Of a DNA stretch of 64,000 nt, positions 33,992 through 49,802 are shown in pieces. This DNA is from Chlorokybus atmophyticus (Eukaryota; Streptophyta; Chlorokybophyceae; Chlorokybales; Chlorokybaceae): assembly GCA_009103225.1 (NCBI GenBank), contig RHPI01003330.1, positions 157,308 through 221,307 of the forward strand. The letters are read 5' to 3'. The notes under the pieces are model-generated. The model saw only the letters and a program-made list of their open reading frames with translations. It was not told the DNA's origin and did not search any database. The stretch's first letter is position 1. Each line of letters opens with the position of its first letter. A program made the translations under genes and the position numbers.

Positions 33992-36462
33992 TCACCGCCT
34001 GGAGGAGAGGAGCTGGCGCTGGAGCTCCTCAAGCTCTTCTGCAACCTTGTCAATGTTCTCGAGGCGTTTAGGCACGGGCGGGTGTGTGGCGAGGAGCTCA
34101 AGTAGGCCGCTAAAGAGGCCCCCGCTGCCGGGCTGACCGGGAGCGGGGCTCGCTGCGTGGATGAACAGGTGCGCGTAGTGCCGCTGACCACCGATGGACT
34201 TCTCGCTCGCGTTCTTCTCAATCTTGACCAGCACTGACTTCATCGCCTCAGGTGTCGCAAACGCGGACCCTGCCGCATCAGCTGTGCACGCGTGCGTGAG
34301 TGAGTAAGCAAGTGTGAGCGCAGTGGTGAGCGTGCATATGTGCGGGTGCCCGTCAGCATATGTGCGCGCATGCACACTGTTGTTCAGCAGCGCATGTGTG
34401 CTTGCGCATGTTCCTGTGTTCGTTTTGTTTTCTCTTTGTGTGTATGGGGGGAGGCCACCATCGCCGCCGCCGCCGCCGCCATGACGCCCCTGGCACCCAC
34501 GGCGATTATTTGGTTAGGGTTTGCAACATAGCTGCGAGCACAGCTGCAGGCGATGGCGACGGGCGGGGGAGGCGTGGTGGGGTCGTCATCGTCGTCGTTA
34601 ACGACGTCCGGAGCGACAGGGNGAAGTAGGTAGCAAGGCCCACGACAGTAAGAGGCACTCCGAGCATCTGGATGCCCATGTTATTGCGCTGCATTCATGC
34701 ACACGTACAGTTAGCACTTGCAGTTGATATCTTGATCCCACCCCACCACAGACACATTGCAGAAAGTCAGAGCAAGACAGCGTCATGCACCTGTGATGCA
34801 GCTTGTTGATAGCGCGGGTCCCTCTGGTAGGGATTGTATTGCCCTCTCCTTTGCGGAGGTGGTCCCTACAGAAGCATACAGAAGGTTGAAGGTTGGCCAA
34901 CACTCAAACCATCTGATATGAAAAGTACACCAAAACACTGTTGACGACAACAGCATAGCTGTTTACTTGGCCAGGAAGGAAGCGTCCATAGTCGAGCAGC
35001 AGGCGGCCAGCAATGAACACACCGTAGAAGCCAAACAGCACCGAAGCCAAGTGAGTCCCGCTCTTGCTATCGCCATGGATAATGTGACCGATCTCGTGAC
35101 CAAGCACAGCCTTCAGCTCATTCCTATCTGCCTGGCAAGGCAAGGCAGGCGTGTATGGCTTTGTGTAATAATCAAGTTGAGTGACATTGTCTCGTGTGTG
35201 CTCATCTGCAAGTGTATGTGCGTGCACCCATGCTCACACCTTCTGGAGCATGCCGGTGGTGACGGTAACAGCTGCCTCGTCAGGGTTCAGCCCCGCGGCA
35301 AAGGCGTTCATGTCCGGTTTGTCAAGGATGAAGACAGAGGGCACGGGGATACCCGCGTCCGCTGCAATCTCCTCCACAACACTGTACAGATCCCTGAACC
35401 TGCGAGGCAATGTACTATCATCAACTCAACCTTTTTTGTGACCTGTTACCAAACAAGGAGATGTGCCCAGACACGCAGCATACTTGGTGCGGTCAGCGGG
35501 ACGGCCACCAACAGCCATGGCCACAGCGGGCCCGCTGCCCTGCTTTGAAAACTGCAAGCGCGAGAACTGGAACAGCGCCAACCCGCTCACCACCGTCGCA
35601 AATGCTGCTGCAATACTGTTGTGGCACAATAACAATGGGAAACAGACGACAAAACCAGTCAGCAAGAAAAAGCCAGTGTTTGGGCACGCAGTTGTTCGTT
35701 AAGCACATATGTACGCGTGCAGTATGTGTACATTGTGTGGTAATACCACAGCGACCAGCCAGGTGACCAACCTGCCGGGCGGCAGATCGAAGGTGCTGTG
35801 AAGCAAGAACTCCAGCGCAAGCGCTCCACTACCTGTTAACGCATGAGTGAGCAACCAAACAGCAGTAAGCACTGTGAACACAGATCATGTGTGATCACCT
35901 CCCACTCGCGTGCCATGAGCGCCAACACGCACCTGTTAGTGCTCCAAAGACACCCCAGTAGAAGATCACGCGCTCGTTGCCGCTCTTCTGCAGGCGGCTG
36001 AGGTAGGTCTTGGCAGCCTCCTTAACGACGAGGGCGGTGGAGGTGGAGGACGTCGTTGCCGGCGGCGAGGACAGTGGATTCCTCCCGCCAAACAAGGCCT
36101 GAAACAGAGTGTTGGTGGCATGCATGCATGCATGCATGCGAGGTGTTGATAGTTATGAACATGTGCTCACCTCAACGGTGAAGGTGAGCTTTGGTGTTTG
36201 ACATTGCCGCTTGGAGGCCCGCACATGGTCGCCGAAGAAGAGGCCTTTGGGCAAATTCTCTGTTGCATTTGGTTACACCATGAGTACACAACATTAGCAC
36301 AACAACACGAACACCGTGTGCAGGATGCATGCTGGAGAGTAACTGACCAGTGCGGAAGTGCAGTGGGGAGCGGCGCTGCACCCGCCCGCTTCCAACTGAA
36401 GTTGAGGACAGGCGCGAAGAAGGGATGGAGAGGGACGCGCACACCACCACCGACGACGACAT
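33992..36462 (-). CDS. M48 metalloprotease (HtpX-like, plastid-type), broken by assembly
   Basis: The ATG at 36462 opens a Ser/Arg-rich presequence (MSSSVVVCASLSIPSSRLS) like a plastid transit peptide. Exons then give LPKGLFFGDHVRASKRQ, ALFGGRNPLSS with VIFYWGVFGALT, a hydrophobic GSGALALEFLL segment, FATVVSGLALFQFSRLQFSK, FRDLYSVVEEIAADAGIPVP with NAFAAGLNPDEAAVTVTTGM, the zinc motif LGHEIGHIIHGD, a second membrane part (VLFGFYGVFIAGRLLLDYG), and a C-terminal exon with HYAHLFIH and ATHPPVPKRL. This is the M48 HtpX layout; plant plastoglobule M48 proteases have a similar build. The exon ending at 34623 (MLGVPLTVVGLATYF) runs into an undetermined base and then a foreign 169-base copy, so the exon carrying the third zinc ligand (usually ExxAD) is missing. 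Confidence 0.85.
34453..34621 (+). repeat. Exact 169-base copy of 28791-28959
   Basis: Every base from 34453 to 34621 equals 28791-28959, including the triplet run and the first 69 bases of the small membrane-protein ORF. It ends at an undetermined base (34622) in the middle of an M48 protease exon. An exact copy that stops at an n points to a contig-end join rather than a real duplication. Confidence 0.9.
34622..34622. other. Single undetermined base at suspected misjoin
   Basis: It separates the 169-base copy from authentic M48 coding sequence. Confidence 0.95.
36119..36140. repeat. GCAT tetranucleotide repeat in an M48 intron
   Basis: About five tandem GCAT units. The same word is frequent in introns across the window. 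Confidence 0.85.
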
Positions 36463-37108
36463 TGTCGCCGACTCCACCACCGTCGCCGCCGCCGCGAACA
36501 CTGCCTACGACACCAACACTGGCGCAGTGGTGTACACACTGCAAGCAACAGTATCGCCGATATCCGTGGCAGATCCACCAGCAAGATGGGGCTGATGGGG
36601 CGTGCAGTTCGCTAACGTTGCTACATCGACAGAACGGCCGGTCTGCGCCGTCACTCAAATGCGTGACCTGCGTCCTTGATGTCAACTGAAACACGGAAGG
36701 CCTGAGCGTCGGCGTTTTGCTTGGGTGCCACGTCAGATGTTACGGACCTTGCATGCTGGCGTGCAGAAGATGTCCACGCTAATGCCTGATAGAATCTTCT
36801 GGCCTGCGTTTAGAGAGGGTCTCAGCAGCGACGTACGGGACATCTAGGGTTTCGTGGCAAAGCTGAACTTACTCTGTTTAGCAATCTCAGATGACAAATT
36901 GCAGCAGCGGGGCGGTGGCGGCGGCGGCAGTGGTGGTGGAGGTGGTGGAGGCGGCGAAGGTGGGAGTGGAGGACGAGGACGGCAGGGAGGAGTGATTTGA
37001 GGGTGATGGACTGCGTAAAACAGCTGCTGGATTGATACATTGCGGTGGATTGGAGGCTCTTGCGCAAGGAAGACTTAGCCTTGGTCGGCCGCTGCCTGTG
37101 GAGTTGCC
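36463..37108. promoter_or_regulatory. Divergent promoter region of M48 protease and sulfate ABC ATPase
   Basis: The two plastid-type genes start 646 bases apart in opposite directions. A GGT/GGC triplet-rich tract at 36905-36965 lies between them. No clear TATA box. Confidence 0.45.
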
Positions 37109-40107
37109 ATGCTTGGGGCCGCCGTAAGCTTGGTGGAGAGCTTGCCGGCGTGGTTGTCGTCCTCATCTGCAGCGTATGCTGCCGATGGGAGCGTTTGCAG
37201 ATGGCCGGCCAGGCCAAGGAGACGGCCGGCCGCTCGATCTCAGCGGCACAGCCGCAGCAGCCGGAGCCGCAAGCAGCATGCATTGTGCATGGCTGCAAGC
37301 CAGGATGCTGCTACCACAGCAGAGCAGCAGGAGCCTCCTAGAATGGCAGTAACTCAGGTAATATGAGCATTCAATTTTCACTTGAGTGCAAAACACGTGG
37401 TTCGGGACATTGCGTTTGCCTGCTTGGAAGGCTGGGTGGTGCCTGCTTGTCTACGAAATTAGCTGTGCAAAGCGTTCATGGTGTCTGTAGCACAAGCGTC
37501 AGTAACTGACAGGATGGCTCTAAGCACGACAATGTGCAAAGCGTGTTAGTTTGCTCGCATCTTCGTGTGTGTGCGTGCGTGCGAATGTCAATGCCAACCA
37601 GATCAATCACATGTTTCATGGTAGAGGGCATGGCAGTGCTGTTGGACTACCTTCCTGTAACGCGTTCAATAGGCTGCATGCACTAAGTGGAACAGTGCAC
37701 TGAGTGTGCCACAGCAGCTCAACGATTACGTAAGCAGACAATAACAAAGCTGCACGGCTGTGATCTGCAAAGGTGTCCCCTGGAACGGCATCGTCAGTCA
37801 CACACGTCCTTAATAGCTTGCTTGATTGAGGCACATTGGTCCAGTCCGACTACTGTCCAAAACGACATGCATTGCCTTGGGATGTTCAACAGTTGCTATA
37901 GCAGGACGATGACCATGCGGTGGGGATCAGCGGCTATGCGCACACCGACAACGTGGAAGAGGCAACCATGAGGCATGTCTCCAGTCGCTCGCAGCCCTCA
38001 TTCAAGGGCACCTCAATAGAGATTAGGGATTTAGTGAAGCAGGTATGTGGTTGCCTGTCTCCGTCGTATACGCTGTTATTCTGTCACATGCAAACACGTC
38101 CATGTTGCAGTACTCTACCAAAACTGGCTACTTTTTGGCGGTTGACAATGTATCATTAATTATTAGGCCCGGCGCGCTGATGGCCCTGTTAGGTGAGACC
38201 ACTTGATCTTCGTGGCACTCGATGTGACCAGTGCCCTGACAGATCAATGTCTGATTCACGCAGGACCTTCTGGGTCAGGTAAGACCACATTGCTGCGGAC
38301 GATTGCGGGCTTAGATAACCCCACCTCAGGAAGCGTTTTCTTTGATGGCGAAGATGTTACGGACTCCCGAGTGCAAGTACGCCATGCAGTGGCAGCTTCA
38401 ATTGCACAGCATGTCGCTGTCTTATGGTCAGGATGCCATGGGTTCGGCGTTGATCGTGCTCTGATTAACATAGTTGTTACTGCCAGGATCGAGGCATTGG
38501 TATGGTCTTCCAAAACTATGCTCTGTTCAAGCACATGACGGTTGCAGAAAATGTTGGGTTTGGTCCATACATTCAAAGGCAATCAAAGGTAAGAACCCGC
38601 GGCATGCACCAGCTTGTCACTGGTATTGATTTGGCATTACAGGCAAGGATAAAAACAAAGGTGAAGGAGTTGTTGGAGCTCATTCAGTTGCCCAACCTGG
38701 GGAATCGGTTTCCGCAAGAGGTACTGATAGAACCTTTGATTCCTTGCTCATTGCATGCATTACATGCAACATCTTACTGGCTCTCCGCTGCTGGAGCTTC
38801 AGTGCATCTAGTACATTACTGGTGTTGCATTTGAAGCACACCAACTTGTCGTGCAGCTTTCTGGTGGACAGCGACAGCGGGTTGCATTGGCGAGAGCACT
38901 AGCCTGTGAACCGCGAGTCTTGCTACTTGATGAACCGTTTGGAGCCCTGGATGCTGTTGTTCGTCAAGTAAGGAGACTGTTCTGTAGTCCGTATTGTGTA
39001 CCGGCATTGTCATCTGAAGAAACATGCACAGGATCTACGGGTGTGGTTGAAGGAGTTGCATCATTCGTTGGGAATGACGACCATCTTCGTTACGCATGAT
39101 CAAGTATGTGCCTGCCCTTGAGCCTACCGTCAGCTGTATATGTACTCGAATCATATGGTAAAGTTCTGTTTCACTTTGGTCTTGCCAGGAGGAAGCCATG
39201 GAGGTTGCTGACACTATTGCCATCTTCAACCGTGGCAGATTAACTCAGGCAAGTTGTGAATCAATGTGCAGCGCATGGCAGGAGTGCATGGACATATATA
39301 GCGCTACCACAGTTTATCAACTGCCAGTCGCAACATTTTCACAAAGTGGCTGCGGCTGTGCTTCTTGTTTGACTACACAGGTGGGCTCCCCAGAGGACGT
39401 GTGGGAGCGGCCGGCAAATCCGTTTACCATGAACTTCCTCGGAGAGGTAACTGCCAACGCCATTGCAAATCCAAGCCGTTGCTGTTGTGGGCTGACTGGC
39501 TCAACCTGTGTGTTGTTCAGGTCAACTCGTTGCCAGCTACCTGTAAAGCAGTACGCGAGACAGGAATCCGCACGCAGAAGCCCAGCGTGAGTGTCCTGCA
39601 GCTGGCGGTGTGCTTGCAGTGCACCTCCTGACTCAACACTCATATTGTTTTGCCCTGCAGGTGCTGCTGCGGCCTACAGATGTAGTTGTGTATGACCGGC
39701 CTCCTACTGATCGTAACACTACGCCTGCTGTCATCTCTGATGTCATCAATGTCGGGTGGGAGGTATGCGTGCGTTTGCTGCTTGCACTGTTTGTGTGTAT
39801 TCTGCCAGGCTCTAAAATATGTCCTTGCTTGGTGATGTTCTCTGCCTTTCTGGGACTCAGAGTGTTCTTGACTTCAACAAGTTGCTTAAGTTGCTTTGCC
39901 ATGGTTTTTAACCAGATTGCTGATTGTGCGGAGTGTTTGGTTTGATTGTAGGTTCGGTACGAGCTCAAGTACGACGATGGCCAGCGCATCACGATGGTTA
40001 TGGACAGAGCGGAGTATGAAGAACAGCCCATGGCTGCGACTGACCGTGTTTATGTGGAGCTGGACCCAGCATGCTTGATGCCATATGACAGAAATGAGCT
40101 GTTGTAG
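37109..40107 (+). CDS. SABC: Sulfate/thiosulfate ABC transporter ATP-binding subunit (CysA type), plastid-targeted
   Basis: This is the nucleotide-binding subunit of the chloroplast-envelope sulfate permease known from green algae (SABC in Chlamydomonas), related to bacterial CysA. Exon 1 (37109-37357) is an Ala/Ser/Arg-rich transit-peptide-like region. Exon 2 (37905-38042) ends in the ABC start [14 protein letters not shown]. Later exons carry Walker [10 protein letters not shown], the Q-loop [17 protein letters not shown], signature [15 protein letters not shown], Walker [15 protein letters not shown], the H-loop TTIFVTHDQ, and [15 protein letters not shown], then a TOBE-like end ([14 protein letters not shown]) and stop at 40107. 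About 13 exons, mostly joined in phase 0. The intron after NRGRLTQ uses a GC donor (CAG|GCAAGT). In some algae this gene is still in the plastid genome, so its nuclear place fits Chlorophyta such as Chlamydomonas. Confidence 0.92.
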
Positions 40108-41791
40108 GCTGTTGTCTGTGAATGTCATAGACCATCCATGGAAGTCCTGTGCCAGTTTGGTATCGGTATACGGTGTTGCCTGTGTGTTGCCAGTAGTGTC
40201 AGACCTTGGGTGGCCTGTTCTTGTGCTGCAACAGGTTTTCTTATGGTGCATATTGTTAAGGCGAAGTGTACTGGCCACGAGAGCGCTGGCAGCCACTGCA
40301 GTAATAATGATTATCCCATATGGTGGTCCAGCAATTCAAGCTGAACACTGCACACCAGTTGCTGCTCTGACCGAAGTTCTGCAAGCACATCTTGTTGCAG
40401 GTGCATCCCAGCCTTAGGCACAAGCACATGATATGCATGCCAAAGACATAGCCTGGAATTTCTGCACGCAGATATGAGGACACAGCGCTGCACAAAGGTG
40501 AAGGTTGTGACTGTTAACTCAGGGTGACCTCCGACTCAAAGGTCAGGCTCTGACTCATTGTGGTGGCGCACATAATTCATTTGCACTACCTTGTAATGTT
40601 CTGAGTGCTATGCGCATACGCCCTCGGTGGAATGTAGTACCTGCAAACTTCAGTTTGCGTTGCGTTGGGGTAGGAAAGGTTGGCTTCACCACTATATTTC
40701 AGTACACAATCCCATGTCCCAGTGTAGTTTAATACTGTGCCTAACACAACATATCACAACCGGCACCACAATACAAGTGGCACCCACTACTGCCCCGTGC
40801 TCACACCATGCCGCCCAATGCCACCTCTCAGTCATGAGCAGTACCGCGTGCAGGCGGGCGTCGTTTACCGATGCCGCTCGTCGCTGGAGCATCGCCCACA
40901 CATGCGCTTGCTGCAATGTACACGCCACTGGATAGTGCAACAGCGCGATGAAGCCGCTCAGCCTACTCGATTGCAGCGCTCGGCCGTACACGGCCCTGCG
41001 CGCGCATGACGGAGCTTGTGAAATTCCTCGCCTAGTGCATCGTGGGTCGCTTCAACCATTCTTGCATATACGGAGAAGATGGAAACCTAACCTGATCTGA
41101 TGAAAGAAATACCTTATATATCATTGTGGCGGTAACGGACTAGTGTGACAGTGTGGAACTCGTCAACAGTGCAGTTATGTACATGTACATACATTGTCAT
41201 ACATCGTGTCGATGGTCCCATCACATGTATGCTCAGTCTATCAGTACAGGGTGTTGCTATGCCTGACCACATGGTCAACACTAGATAGCAGGCCTGCATG
41301 TACATGGCAGCATTGGTAAGCTATTACCATGGTCACCATTTCAGAATTACTGTGCAGCTTGCAGCAATGCGTATTTGTCTATCCTTCAAGACACTGTGTA
41401 CATGATGATATCCCGTGCAGAGAACAAACAGCCAACGTGAGCAATTGCAAGCAGTAACGCAGCCAACAACCTCAGGACCACCATACTGTGTTTTTTGATA
41501 GTCTGTGCATATGCCATTATCGCAATGCACAGGTTAGAGGCTAGTGTAGCCTTACTACTCCAACAGAGACATCACAAACATCTCACGCCAAACAGAAGCA
41601 CTGACACAGAAGCGGCAAGTGCACGGGGTCCAACTGCAGCTATGCTGCCTAGCCTAGTTATGTGTACGCTAAGTATACTAGGGGTACTAGTTAGGAAGGT
41701 GGGAAGAGTGGGAGACGGTCTGTACAAGAGCCATGTGAGGCGGCAACCGGCACAGCTGACTAGCTGTACAGGCTACAAGAGTGGAGCTCTT
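40108..41791. other. Convergent spacer
   Basis: It holds the 3' ends of the ABC ATPase (+) and GDP-mannose pyrophosphorylase (-). Open frames at 40690-41010 on both strands have no domain pattern. I see nothing else. Confidence 0.5.
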
Positions 41792-46722
<4,931 letters not shown>

Positions 46723-48416
46723 TTAGCAATCTCCGAACCTCAACCCGCGCGCCTTAGCCATCTCTCGCACCCGCTCAGCCGCCTCCTCCACATCCTCAAG
46801 CCCTCTATACCTCCACCCCTCCCCTACCAAGCTCTCTCTCGTCAAAACTCGCGTCGCCCCCCGTCTCGTGAGTCGCTCATGAAAGGCGCGCAGCTTCCCC
46901 GTGGCGTGGTTGGCGCCGATGACGCAGACGGGTGTTCCTGTTGAGCACGCCTCGCTGACCATGTTGACGGAGTCGGCTGTTACGATGAGGCGGTTGGACC
47001 AAGCCAACATGGCAAGGTAGGGGTTGGGGCCACGACCGTCCCAGACTTGAATATCTTGAGGACCTCTGCACTCTGCTCTCATGTCATTGTACAGAAAAGC
47101 AACATGTTTGGTCAGTAACGAGTGACTGGTAGCAAGTGCAAGGGCTATACTTGCTACCAGGAAATGATTCAATAAACGATTGAGTGAGTGCATTCACAAA
47201 CTCAACAGACACTCATAGGCCATACGCTATGACTTGTGCGCAAAAGTTCGTACATGGGATGAACTTCAACAACAACTTGCTGTCCACACCTGCGAGCGTG
47301 GCGTGAAGGCGTCGTGCAAGCGCATCCGGCGTTCGTTGCGAGAGCGTAATCCTTGCACTTCCACCCGTCTCACGCACCACCTCACCCACCACGCGCACGA
47401 GCTCCTCCACGAGCTCAACACCGTACGAGCACGAGCGCGCGGGTCCCCCCACGCACACGGTCACAAGCGGCTTCGGGAGAGACCCGTACTCATCTCTCCA
47501 CTGTTCTTTTGCCTTCTCCAACGCAGACTTGCTCACTCTATGCAGGGACCCCTCAGTGAGAATGACATTACCTGAAGGGTGAGGGACGAACCAACGTAAT
47601 GACCCGTCGGCTTTGAGCCAATCGTGCCTTGGCGTGATGACCGCGTCGAAGTGTGATACATCGCAGCGCGGGTGCTGAATCTGTATGAGAAAGATGTTGT
47701 CACTGGCTATGCGTTTGGCTTCTAATGCGGCTGCGACGGTGTCGCGACCAGATGCGACGACGAGTAAGGGTCCCTCATGTTGTTGTTGGTCGGCAAGGTC
47801 TGCGATGCGGGTGGCGAGGGCGTGGGGATCCGTGTAGCTGGTGACGCCTTGGTGTTGGGTTGTAGGTGTGTCGGCATGGCTCCACCAGGATGCGAGCTTC
47901 GTGTGCCAACTGACCGGGAGCGCGCGCAACAGGGAGGTGAAGGCTCCCCCATCCGGTCGCACGATTCGCTGCAGATGGATTACATGACCACGCGCACATG
48001 CACTGTTACTGTGCATGTGCGCACATACACCCAAGAAGACATACATGTGTGCATGCGCACACGCATGAGGCGTGCGATACACACATATGCAAAGAAACAT
48101 GCGTCTGCGTACCCGCAATCACCCTCACACAATCACTCATGCACACGCATGCTCGCTCGTACATGCGCATACGCAATCAGCCGCTCATAATCTCTACCCC
48201 CTCGCACTACCGCCACACCCACATTACTCAGCTAAAACCATACGTCCCTGCACCCCAACAACACACACTCACCAGCACCTCCCACACGGGCTCGACCTCC
48301 TCCTCCTCCCCCTCCCCCTCCGGTCCCAGCAGCGCCTGTACGAGCCCCCGACACTGGTTCTCCGCCCCCGCGGCGCCGTTGCCGATCACCACGCCGCAAC
48401 GGATGACGGAAGGCAT
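46723..48416 (-). CDS. ELM1: ELM1-like mitochondrial fission protein (DUF1022 family)
   Basis: ELM1 in plants sits on the outer face of mitochondria and recruits dynamin-related proteins for fission; bacterial relatives share the DUF1022 fold. Exon 1 (48416-48273, 48 residues) starts MPSVIRCGVVIGNGAAGAEN, the family N-terminus. Exon 2 (about 47970-47292) begins RIVRPDGGAFTSLLRALPVS and contains IFLIQIQHPRCDVSHFDAVI, HDWLK and TVCVGGPARSCSYG. Exon 3 (about 47069-46723) has VWDGRGPNPYLAMLAWSNRL, IVTADSVNMVSEACSTGTPV and ends GLRFGDC. The fold resembles glycosyltransferase GT-B proteins. Joining exons 2 and 3 uses the donor CTCGCAG|GTGTGG and the acceptor gagtgcag. No membrane segment is seen. 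Length near 390 residues agrees with the family. Confidence 0.88.
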
Positions 48417-49802
48417 GGCTCACGTCGCGGTGTCGAACACACACGAGTGTGCTCGGACCTGCTAACCAGAGCGAGGTGGAGCATGAGCGTGAGCATGAGC
48501 TTGGGCTGCACACTGCTAATGCTATGTGCTAGACTTAGAAAGTCAGTTGAAGACAGTTGAAGGTCAAGACAGGTCGCACAAGGTCAAGACAGTCGAGACA
48601 GTCGAAAGTTTAGCGTTATGCAAGGAACTTTTGTGCGTGCGGTCTGCCATCGTGTAAGATGCTCACACGTGCAGGCACATGGGGTGTACGCACAATCACG
48701 CAAGCAAGCTACGGCAGGGGTAGATGCATGCGAGCTGATAGCTGCGTGTGCTGCCCCTAAAACATTGCCAATATGAGGCAGGCTACGTAGGCATGTAGTA
48801 CCGTCTTGGCGAATGCATTGCGCGTGTTTCAAGTGCATGCCTGAACAGCCGAAAAACTGTCCCAAATTACAAGCAACGCGGTCTGGTTCAGTGGCATAGT
48901 CATACCTGACCTAGCACGGGATGACATGGCAGTGTAGAGCACAGCATACCCTGCCAGGCAAGCAGAAAAAGTTCACTATGCTTGGGTTTAAGCTTTTCCT
49001 CATAGTCACCAAGACATCAGCAGGCCATCCTTGATAAGAATTTCAGCCACAATCACAACGACATATCATCCCCATTGCGAACATCAATTGTCTCACATGC
49101 TATGAGGTCGGCTGGCGTCCTCGCTCATGCTTCCGACGACGCCGCTAACGCCGCCGCCATGCAGGCGATGGGGGCAGTGTCCTTCTTTTTGTGTTGCTGG
49201 ACTAAGCTTACCGAACAAGCCTCAGTGCATGTTGACGACTGACTGACTCAACTTGCCCACGTGAGTGCAAGTGCAAGGCGTCCGCCACACATGCGCGAAA
49301 GTTGTTCCACACACGTGAGAGGTACGTGTGTTGGTGGTGTTGGCCTGGCACCGAATGTAAGTCGAGTCTGCTTGGCACATGTCAAGTCATGTTGAGGTGC
49401 AGGTGAGACACGTTCAAGCTGCTGGTTGCCACCGCCGTACAGCCAAGCGCTTGATGATGTAGTAAACATCAGGGGTTAATGGCATGGTGCTGTGGTTCTG
49501 CCAGAGTAGTTAGGTAGGTTGCTGGCTTGTGGTCAGGTGACACACGCACAAGCATGCATGGGCTGTGCTTCCTTGCCTGCACACGGCCATATGCTATTTA
49601 AACCACAGTACAGGAATCAAACCTACCCCTACCTACCCCTACCTACCTACCTACAACCATGGTTATGCACACTCAATTATGTACATAAGATGCAGCTCAA
49701 AGAGGCACATTGACCAACAAACACCAAGGGAAGTGAAGCATGCATAGAATCAAGTCGCGTTTTCCTCCGCCGTTTTCCCCTTGCTTTCGATTGGTCGGTG
49801 TC
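48417..49802. other. Spacer
   Basis: No convincing exon. A CCTAC-type simple repeat lies at 49623-49653. Several GCATGC-rich stretches occur. Confidence 0.5.

Noticed and set aside
34453..34621. Second copy of the small membrane-protein gene
   Set aside because: Only its first 69 coding bases are present, the copy is exact and it stops at an undetermined base inside another gene's exon.
36121..36137. Short regular repeats (GCAT, TG, ACGT) considered as CRISPR-like arrays
   Set aside because: These are simple tetra- or dinucleotide repeats without spacers, in a eukaryotic genome.
48870..48910. Stretch resembling the D-arm of a tRNA (GGTTCAGTGG)
   Set aside because: No matching acceptor stem or T-arm could be found around it.
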